A stretch of 64,000 bases of DNA from Gemmata palustris. GTDB taxonomy: Bacteria > Planctomycetota > Planctomycetia > Gemmatales > Gemmataceae. Shown here in pieces: positions 25,392-32,383 of this stretch (the first letter of the stretch is position 1; every line of letters begins with the position of its first letter). Under the pieces are notes generated by a model. It saw only the letters and a program-made list of their open reading frames with translations. It was not told the DNA's origin and did no database searches. Both the position numbers and the translations under genes were made by a program. The DNA is taken from the NCBI RefSeq assembly GCF_017939745.1, contig NZ_JAGKQQ010000001.1, positions 5,518,001 through 5,582,000 of the forward strand, given 5' to 3'.

Positions 25392-27854
25392 TCAGTTCTT
25401 CTTCGGCGGGAAGCCGTCTTTCTTGCCCCAACCCCGATCTCCCTTCTTGCCCCCGTACCACAGGCCGAATGGACCGGGAGGGCCGTCGTCAGGGAAGCCC
25501 AAATCTCTGATCTTCGCCCGCGCCTCATCTGCAGCGCGAACGTCCTTCTGCTCTTCGCAGACCCGCACCAGCATCCAGTACGTATCGGCCAGTTGCATAC
25601 GATTGGGATTGAGGCGCGGGTGCCCCTCGCCCGGTTCCCGTTCGATCGGGTCAACGATCCGGGGCTGTTCCCGAATCGATTGCTCCAGTTCCGCGCGTGC
25701 GGCCGACAACTTTCCCTGGAATCTCAACGCGCTCGCGAGGCGCTGGCGCACGAACCCCAGTTCCGTGTGACCGTGCGGGGGCCAGTTCTCCTTGGGCACA
25801 GAAGTGAATGCCGCGATCGCGTCGCGGTACGCGGACTCGGCGGACTCCGGCCGGTCCTCGGACTGTTCGTTCGCCAAGCCGACGCGGACGAGCACCGAAC
25901 CGGTGAGCCACACGTTCCCCCGCGCGAGTTCGGCCGCGCGCCGGAAGGGGGCGTCGCGGTCCGTCGGGAACGCCTCCTGTGGCGCGACTAGGTACGCGAC
26001 GACGAGTTCCGTTCGCATCCCTTCGTTATCGGGGTACTTGTCCACGAGCGGTTCGAGCAGCGCGACCGCACGGCGGAACGCGGCGATGGCCTTGTCCGAG
26101 CACCTCTGCCGCACGTTCGCTTCGCACAAGCGGCGCGACGCCTTCGCCGCTTCAAATTGGAGTTGCGGGTCTTCGGGCGCATTTTGCTCAACGAACTTGT
26201 CGTAGAACGCGAGAACCGCTTCCAGGATCGCGGCCTTGTCCGAACCGAAGTCTCCAGGTGGTCCCCCACCGGGAGGGCCGCCCGGCCCCCTGGGGCCGGG
26301 ACCAGGGCCACCGGGACCACCGGGGCCGCCCGGTCCCCCAGGCCCGCCCCCGAAGCTGAGGAAGATCCGGTGATCCGGTCCGCGCCCGGCCATCGGCATC
26401 AGGATGCCGAAATCCGAGTGCGCGTTCCCGCTCGCGGCCTCGAAGACCTTGGCGAACGTTTCCAGTGAGAGTTTCAGGTTCGCGCGCAGTTTGTTGGACA
26501 TGTTGCGGGCATCGTTGGTCGCTTTCTCGGCCTCGGTCTTCGCACCCTCGGCCTCCTTCCGGCGGTTCTCTTCGCGCGCGTACCCCACCCAACCCGTCAC
26601 GGCCGCGAGAATGAGGGCCGCGGCCGTACTGAACGCGAGCGACGCGACCGTCGGGTTGCGCCGGCACGCCAGCCACGCGCGCGAAACGAGCGTCATGCGC
26701 CGGGCCTTGATGGGCCGGTCGTCGAGAAAGGCCTCGAGGTCGCGCGCGAGGTCGCGCGCGGTCGCGTACCGGTTCCCCGGTTCGCGCGCCATCGCTTTCA
26801 GGACGATCGTTTCCAGGTCGCGCGGGACGTCCAGGTTCAGCGTGCGCGGGGCCGGCGGGTCCGCGTCGGCCACTTTCTTGATGAGTTGGGCCGGGCTGTC
26901 GGCCGCGTAGGGCGGTTCGAGCGTGAGCAGTTCGTAGAGCGTTGCGCCCAGGCCGTATACGTCGCTCCGGGCGTCCGCGGTCCCGGTCAGGCACTCGGGC
27001 GGGAGATACTGGAGCGTGCCCAGAATGTCGCCGGTCGCGGTGAGGCCGTTGATGTGCATCAACTTCGCGAGGCCGAAGTCCGCGACCCAGACGATTTCGC
27101 CGTCGAGGATGAGGTTGGCCGGCTTCACGTCGCGGTGCAACACGCCCTGCTTGTGCGCGTAGTGCAGCGCTTCCGCGGCCTGAACCCCGACCCCCGCGAT
27201 GAACCGCCAGTCGCCCCGTTCGGGGCCTTCGAGTTCGGGTTCGACTACCTCGAACGGTGCCGGCGCCCCCGTGGGTTTCGCGACGGGCGTATTGGGGGTG
27301 TGCGCGCACGTTTCGTTGAACGCTTCTTCGCTCTTGTTCAGGTGCTTGCGCCACTGGCGCACAACGGAGTGCAGCCCGCACCCCGGTATGAGCTGCATCA
27401 CGTAATACGGCAGCCCGTCCTGCTCGCCGACGCCGAACACCGGGACGATGTTCGTGTGGTGCAACTTCGCCGCGGTCTGCGCCTCGCGCACGAAGCGCTC
27501 GCGCTGCACCGGATCGAGTTGCGCGTGCCGCGCGAGCACTTTGAGAGCGACCGGCCGGCCGAGCGATTCCTGGACCGCCTCGAACACGACGCCCATTCCG
27601 CCGCGCCCGAGTTCGCGCACGATGCGGAAGTCGCCGAGGCGGTCGGGGAGCGATTTCTCGGCCGCGCCCGCGGGCGAGCGGAACCGCTTCAAGAGTTCCA
27701 TCTGCGCAACGGCAGGGAGCAGCTCCTTGAGCTGCTCAGCGTGGTCGGGGTGCGCGGCGGCGTAGGCGCCGACGGACGGGTGCTCCCCGCGCCGCAGCAA
27801 GTCGGCGAACTCTTCGGCCAGTATGTCGACCGGGTCGCGATCGTCGGAGTGCAT
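25392..27854 (-). CDS. Transmembrane Ser/Thr protein kinase
   Basis: An 820-residue Hanks-type kinase. After an N-terminal segment, the kinase domain (about 74-400) shows the glycine loop ELGRGGMG (81-88), Lys105 in VALKVL, HRDVKPANL with catalytic Asp242, and DFGLAK (259-264), so it should be active. It carries an insert after residue 172 (NKSEEAFNETC to about 212). One membrane helix (about 425-445) links it to an extracytoplasmic part with coiled helices, a Gly/Pro-rich tract (GGPGGPGGPGG, about 570-600) and TPR-like helices to the end. The 27992 ECF sigma gene lies 137 bp upstream on the same strand, so sigma and kinase probably act in one signalling route. The start at 27854 follows family practice. 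Confidence 0.93.
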   Translation of the reverse strand: MHSDDRDPVDILAEEFADLLRRGEHPSVGAYAAAHPDHAEQLKELLPAVAQMELLKRFRSPAGAAEKSLPDRLGDFRIVRELGRGGMGVVFEAVQESLGRPVALKVLARHAQLDPVQRERFVREAQTAAKLHHTNIVPVFGVGEQDGLPYYVMQLIPGCGLHSVVRQWRKHLNKSEEAFNETCAHTPNTPVAKPTGAPAPFEVVEPELEGPERGDWRFIAGVGVQAAEALHYAHKQGVLHRDVKPANLILDGEIVWVADFGLAKLMHINGLTATGDILGTLQYLPPECLTGTADARSDVYGLGATLYELLTLEPPYAADSPAQLIKKVADADPPAPRTLNLDVPRDLETIVLKAMAREPGNRYATARDLARDLEAFLDDRPIKARRMTLVSRAWLACRRNPTVASLAFSTAAALILAAVTGWVGYAREENRRKEAEGAKTEAEKATNDARNMSNKLRANLKLSLETFAKVFEAASGNAHSDFGILMPMAGRGPDHRIFLSFGGGPGGPGGPGGPGGPGPGPRGPGGPPGGGPPGDFGSDKAAILEAVLAFYDKFVEQNAPEDPQLQFEAAKASRRLCEANVRQRCSDKAIAAFRRAVALLEPLVDKYPDNEGMRTELVVAYLVAPQEAFPTDRDAPFRRAAELARGNVWLTGSVLVRVGLANEQSEDRPESAESAYRDAIAAFTSVPKENWPPHGHTELGFVRQRLASALRFQGKLSAARAELEQSIREQPRIVDPIEREPGEGHPRLNPNRMQLADTYWMLVRVCEEQKDVRAADEARAKIRDLGFPDDGPPGPFGLWYGGKKGDRGWGKKDGFPPKKN

Positions 27855-27991
27855 GATCGGCCTGCTTTCTTCGCCCCAAAAAGGGCGTGACAGCATAGCA
27901 TACCGCCGGAGCGGTACCTGGAATGCTTTAACGGACAGCGAATCAGGCGAGAGGCGAGGCGCGGACGCACCTCTTGTTGGCATGAGATCCG

Positions 27992-28621
27992 TTACCCGCC
28001 GAAACCCGGGATCGTTTCGAGGATCTGTTTCAAGCGGGCGAGTGCCCGGACGTAGCGCTTGCTCGCGGCGGCGGGTTGGACCCCGAGCAGTGCCGCAGTT
28101 TCAGTATTGCTCAGTTCTTCAAAGTGCCGCAGGGCCAGCACCTCGCGGTCGAGCGCGTCCATACTGTTCAGCGCTTCTTCCAGCCGGACGAACGATTCCG
28201 TCCGCGCCGCCGCGTGACTAGGGCTGCTCCCGGCACCGAGCAGGCACGCCGCGAGGCACGCCGAGTCCGTGGTCGGCCCGCCGCGGTTGATGGACACCTC
28301 TTGCCCGACGTCGCGCTTTTGGGCCAGGTGCTCGCGGTGAACGTCCGCGAGGCGCTGACCGACGATCAACCGCAGCCACCCGAAGAACGGCTGGTCCGGC
28401 TTCTCGAAGTAGTGGTCGACGCGCTTCAGGGCGTCAATGTACGCTTCCTGGAGCACGTCCGACGGCGACACGCGGCCCGCGAGCCGGTGATCGAGCCGGA
28501 GCTGGACCATTCGGCGCAGCTTGTTCCGGTGCCGCGCGAAAAGTTCTGCCAGGGCCTGTTGATCGCCGGCCCGCACCCGCGTTAATAGTTCCGCGATCTC
28601 CTGTTCCGCTTCGACGGCCAT
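27992..28621 (-). CDS. ECF-type RNA polymerase sigma factor
   Basis: A 209-residue sigma-70 family ECF factor. Region 2 (about 15-95) includes LFARHRNKLRRMVQLRLD and DVLQEAYIDALKRV; region 4 (about 145-205) includes LEEALNSMDALDREVLALR and a helix-turn-helix (NTETAALLGVQPAAASKRYV). It is of the planctomycete type that sits next to Ser/Thr kinases and lacks a membrane anti-sigma gene. The kinase gene follows 137 bp downstream, supporting phosphorylation-dependent control, as known for some planctomycete ECF groups. The start at 28621 gives a standard length; the earlier in-frame start adds a Cys/Arg-rich stretch unlike the family. Confidence 0.93.
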   Translation of the reverse strand: MAVEAEQEIAELLTRVRAGDQQALAELFARHRNKLRRMVQLRLDHRLAGRVSPSDVLQEAYIDALKRVDHYFEKPDQPFFGWLRLIVGQRLADVHREHLAQKRDVGQEVSINRGGPTTDSACLAACLLGAGSSPSHAAARTESFVRLEEALNSMDALDREVLALRHFEELSNTETAALLGVQPAAASKRYVRALARLKQILETIPGFGG

Positions 28622-28821
28622 CGTATTCCTCGCATCAGCGCTGTTGGAGGATAAACGGCCTCCCACCCGGACCCGCGACCGCGAACGCGAGTCATGATAG
28701 CGGTCTGAGTGATTGGTCGTGACCGGCGCCGTTCCCCGTTTTCCATTATGACAGAGAACGCAACACGTTGGGCGCCGCGATTCGCCCGTGTTGTCCTCTC
28801 CTATCGCTGCGGAGAAACGGG

Positions 28822-29589
28822 ATGTTCTGGGTTTCAAAAGTGTTGGCCCCGGCAGCTCTGGTTTTGGGACTCGTGGGAGCCGCGGTCGTGACGGCCGCTC
28901 CAGACGACAATCAACCGCCGTTCGGCGGGAAGGGCCAGTTCGGTAAGGGCGGCAAAAAGGCCGACGAGAAGGTCGAGCAAAAGAAGGCTGACGAGAAAAA
29001 GAAGGTTGAAGACAAGAAGGGGCCGCCCCCGGCGCCGAGGAGCGACGCGGTGGTGGATGCGTGGCTGAAGGTGCTGCTCGAAAAGATCACCGACCCGCAC
29101 GACACGGTGCGCGACAGCGCCCGCGGGGCGATTGTGTCGGTCGGCCCGGCCGCACTCCCGGCGCTCCAGAAGTTGGCCGACGGTGACGACCCCGCCAAGG
29201 CGGTCGCGGCCCGCAAGTTGATCCACGCGATCCACGGGCACCACCCGGTCCACGCCGACCATCCCGGTCACCCCGGCTTCGGAGGCGGCGCGCGTGGCCC
29301 GGGCTTCTCCGGTGGCCCCGGGGTGGGACCGATGGGACCGCGCGGGCCGGGTGGCCCGGGCGAGCAACGCGGCATGGGTCCGGGTGGCCCAGGTGGGCGC
29401 GGCGGCTTCCCCGGCGGTCCAGGCGTGGGGCCGGGTGGTCGTTTCCCCGGTGGGCCGGGCGGGTTCCCGGGTATGGGACCGGGCGGTCGCGGCGGGTTCC
29501 CGGGCGAACGCGGCCCGGGGCGCCCCGGGCGCGAAGAAGAGAATGAACTCGAAGTCGCGCCGATGCCGCGTGACTTGGCGAACCGCTAA
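28822..29589 (+). CDS. Exported HEAT-like protein with Gly/Pro-rich tail
   Basis: A 255-residue exported protein. Residues 1-25 form a signal peptide (VLAPAALVLGLVGAAVVTAA). A strongly charged segment follows (about 35-68, repeated KKADEKKK). Next is a short helical HEAT-like unit (about 75-135: DPHDTVRDSARGAIVSVG, ALPALQKLADGDDPAKAVAARK). The last 110 residues are a low-complexity Gly/Pro tract (PGGRGGFPGGPGVGPGG) with His at its start. It is transcribed away from the ECF sigma gene across a 200-bp divergent spacer, so it could be a target or partner of that pathway. The Gly/Pro tract echoes the one in the neighbouring kinase. Function unknown. Confidence 0.75.
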   Translation: MFWVSKVLAPAALVLGLVGAAVVTAAPDDNQPPFGGKGQFGKGGKKADEKVEQKKADEKKKVEDKKGPPPAPRSDAVVDAWLKVLLEKITDPHDTVRDSARGAIVSVGPAALPALQKLADGDDPAKAVAARKLIHAIHGHHPVHADHPGHPGFGGGARGPGFSGGPGVGPMGPRGPGGPGEQRGMGPGGPGGRGGFPGGPGVGPGGRFPGGPGGFPGMGPGGRGGFPGERGPGRPGREEENELEVAPMPRDLANR

Positions 29590-29630
29590 CTTCCTTTGGG
29601 AAATGCGGGCTTAACGAGATCGGGTGCTCT

Positions 29631-29735
29631 TCAGTGTGGTCCGCTCGCTCCGCGAGCGGTTGGCTCCCGCGCTAGAGTTACTGCTCTAGCATCGGAGGCT
29701 CAAGATCCGCTCGCGGAGCGAGCGGACTACACTGA
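29631..29735. repeat. 30-bp inverted repeat with nested hairpin
   Basis: Outer arms 29631-29660 and 29706-29735 (GTCCGCTCGCTCCGCGAGCG core) match except at two positions. Inside is a second hairpin, GCTAGAG (29671-29677) with CTCTAGC (29684-29690). It lies between the convergent 28822 gene and the VanX-fusion gene and probably ends transcription or marks a dispersed element. Confidence 0.7.
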
Positions 29736-29839
29736 AGCGTATCCCTTTGTGTGGAAGTTGCTTCCCGCTTCCTTGCGGCCTCGGTGTACGAAAGAAGCAA
29801 GCGCCACGGCCCCGGTTCACTGCCGGGGCCGCGTTGTTT

Positions 29840-32188
29840 CTACTTCAGTTCCTCGAACGTCTTGTTCAGGATCGGGTACTTCTTCCAGTCCTTGTAGTCG
29901 AAGTGCCACCACTCCTCTTCGTACACCGTGAACCCTTCTGCGTGCATCGCGGAGCGGAGTAACTCGCGGTGCCAGCGCTGCCGGGACGTGCCGCCCATGT
30001 AGTCCGGGAACGCGCGGTCGGAGAATTCGTCGTAGCCGCTCACCATCTCGACGACCTTACCGGTCTTCAGGTCGTACAGCGTGAGGTCCACCGCGCAACC
30101 TCGATTGTGCCGCGACCCCTTCGACGGGTCCGCCACGAAGCCGTGGAACTTCTCCGGCGCCGCGTCCCAGAACATCTTGGTGACGTACCAGGGGCGGTAC
30201 GCATCGAACACGAGTAACCCGTACCCCTGTTCCTTCAGTTTCGTGTGAACGCGGGCCAGCGCGTCGGCCGCGGGCTTCTGCATGTACGCTTTCGCGGAAG
30301 AGTAGAACGGCGTGCTGAGGAAGTTGTTGTCGGTCGCGTAGCGGATGTCGAACTTCACCCCGTCGATGGTCGCGAGGTCGATCAGTTCCGGCTTCAGGAA
30401 CTCGCCCTTCTCGGCAGGCGGTTTGGCCGCGAGTGCCTCTTTGCGCAGGTCCGCGAGCGGGCGCACGGACTTGATCTTGAACGTTTCGCCGTTCTCGCCA
30501 TCGATCTTTCGGCGCGCCATCACGACGCTCGCGGATGTTACTTTCGTGGCGCGCCCGGTCGCATCGCGCGTGAAGACGAGCTTCTCGCCGTGGTACATCC
30601 CGCGATCCGCTGGGAACGCGAACACGTTCTCCGATTCTTCGGTGAGCGGGTCGATTTCGGTCAGCTCGATAAGCGCGTGGAGCTTCCCGTTGCGCTCGTA
30701 AATGTACAGCGGGAGGTGGTCCCAGCCGTACTCGCCGATCAGCCCCTTATACTTGCTCGGCGGTTCCGCGGGGGGAGCGAGTGCCGGCTTCTCCTTCTCG
30801 AACGTGAGCTTCCCGTTCGTGATTTTGCCGTCGGTGAGACCGTACTTGTTACCCCATACCTGCGTATCGTCCGAGATCAGCCCGTTTCCGAACTTCCGGA
30901 GTTGCACGCGCGCGCCACCGCGATCCGGCTCGAAGAACACGCGCCCGCCGGACTCGAACACGTCCGCCCAACGTTCTCCCGTGCGGTAGCGACCGGCCAG
31001 AGCGACAGCTTCGTTCGTCGTGAGCGGCTCGCTCATTTCGATTTTCGGCAGCGGCTTGCCCGATTTCGCCGCGAGCATCTGGCGCAGCGCGTCGTCCGCG
31101 ATGCGCCCCGTCACCGCGTTCGATACGTCACGCGACGCGACCACCACGGCGCCGATCTTCTCTCCCGGGAGTGCGACAAAGGTCGTTGCGAAGCCGTAGA
31201 TCGCCCCGCCGTGTCCGACGCGCGGCTTGCCTTCAAATTCCCCCAGCGAGAAACCGAGGCCGAAGCCGCTCTTGGTTCCTTTCTCCGAGAACTGCGGCCG
31301 GAACATTTCCGCGAGCGTTTCCGGTTTAAGGAACGCTTTGTCGCCGATCTTTCCGCCTGTGAAGAGGCACGACTGGAACTTCGCGAGGTCGAGCACGGTC
31401 GAGTACATGCAGCCCGCGGGCGCTTCTCCAAGTTCAAATAACGGCGCGGGAAACTCCCGCCCCTGGTACGTCCACATCACCGCGTCCGCGAGGCGCTTCT
31501 TCACCTCGGGCGTCGGCAGGAACGAACTCGCGCTCATGCTGAGCGGTTCGAGCACGCGGCGCTGAACGTACTTCTCGAACTGCTCGTTCTGCGACTTCTG
31601 GAGCGTGTATCCGACCACGCCAATGGCGGCGTTGGAATACTTGATGCGCGATTCGGGCGGGTAGATCAGGCCGATCCCGTTCAGGCTCGTAACGGTCTTT
31701 TCGACGCCCGGTTCGGTCGGGTCGAAGTAGTTGCCGACCGGTGGTTCGCGGATCAGCCCCGAGCGGTGCGACATCAGCATCCGCAGCGTGATCTGTTTCT
31801 CACCTTCCTTGTAAGAGGGCTTGAAGTCGGGAATGTATTTCGCCACCGGCGCATCGAGATCGAGCTTCCCCTCTTCCACCAACTGCATCACCGCGACATC
31901 AGTAAACAACTTCGACACCGACCCGACGCGGTACACGGTTTCGGCCGTCGCGGGGATCTTCTTCTCGCGGTCCTGGAACCCGTAGCCCGCGGCCCATACG
32001 ACCTTCTGATCGTCCACGAGCGCGATCGAGAGAGCAGGCAATTTCTTGTCGCCCACCTCATGTTTGATGAGTTTTTCCAGTTCCGCGACCGCGGCCCGGT
32101 ACGGTTCGGCGGCCGGAACGGACGGTTGCGCGAATACGGGCGGGCCGAGCGCACAGAGCGCGAAAACGGTTACGAAGCAGCGCAGCAT
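29840..32188 (-). CDS. Exported class C beta-lactamase-like / VanX-type D-Ala-D-Ala dipeptidase fusion
   Basis: A 782-residue exported protein joining two cell-wall enzyme folds. After the signal peptide (1-20), residues 30-400 are a serine hydrolase of the class C beta-lactamase/DD-peptidase family, with S90-V-S-K93 and Y184-S-N186; HGGAIYGF lies further on. A middle beta-rich segment (about 400-590) is typical of some exported lactamase-like proteins. The C-terminal part (about 600-782) is a zinc D-Ala-D-Ala dipeptidase (VanX/DdpX type): SRHNRGCAVD with His694 and Asp701, and EWWH with Glu759 and His762. All key residues of both active sites are present. The start at 32188 gives the clean signal peptide. 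Fusion is direct and in frame. Probable role: trimming peptidoglycan stem peptides in the periplasm. Confidence 0.9.
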   Translation of the reverse strand: MLRCFVTVFALCALGPPVFAQPSVPAAEPYRAAVAELEKLIKHEVGDKKLPALSIALVDDQKVVWAAGYGFQDREKKIPATAETVYRVGSVSKLFTDVAVMQLVEEGKLDLDAPVAKYIPDFKPSYKEGEKQITLRMLMSHRSGLIREPPVGNYFDPTEPGVEKTVTSLNGIGLIYPPESRIKYSNAAIGVVGYTLQKSQNEQFEKYVQRRVLEPLSMSASSFLPTPEVKKRLADAVMWTYQGREFPAPLFELGEAPAGCMYSTVLDLAKFQSCLFTGGKIGDKAFLKPETLAEMFRPQFSEKGTKSGFGLGFSLGEFEGKPRVGHGGAIYGFATTFVALPGEKIGAVVVASRDVSNAVTGRIADDALRQMLAAKSGKPLPKIEMSEPLTTNEAVALAGRYRTGERWADVFESGGRVFFEPDRGGARVQLRKFGNGLISDDTQVWGNKYGLTDGKITNGKLTFEKEKPALAPPAEPPSKYKGLIGEYGWDHLPLYIYERNGKLHALIELTEIDPLTEESENVFAFPADRGMYHGEKLVFTRDATGRATKVTSASVVMARRKIDGENGETFKIKSVRPLADLRKEALAAKPPAEKGEFLKPELIDLATIDGVKFDIRYATDNNFLSTPFYSSAKAYMQKPAADALARVHTKLKEQGYGLLVFDAYRPWYVTKMFWDAAPEKFHGFVADPSKGSRHNRGCAVDLTLYDLKTGKVVEMVSGYDEFSDRAFPDYMGGTSRQRWHRELLRSAMHAEGFTVYEEEWWHFDYKDWKKYPILNKTFEELK

Positions 32189-32383
32189 GACGTCTCCTCG
32201 AAGTGGTGTGCGGTGTCTGTGTACAGGATTTGTGACGAGCCGGGAGCGTGAGAGGAGAAGCTCGCGCCTCGGCCCGGAGAGGTAACGGCCAGACGAAGAC
32301 GCCAGAACAAGTCTCGCGTTCAAGCGACCGGCACCAGTATAATGCCAACCTCACCGAATCGCCTCCCCACCGATAACTCACCC

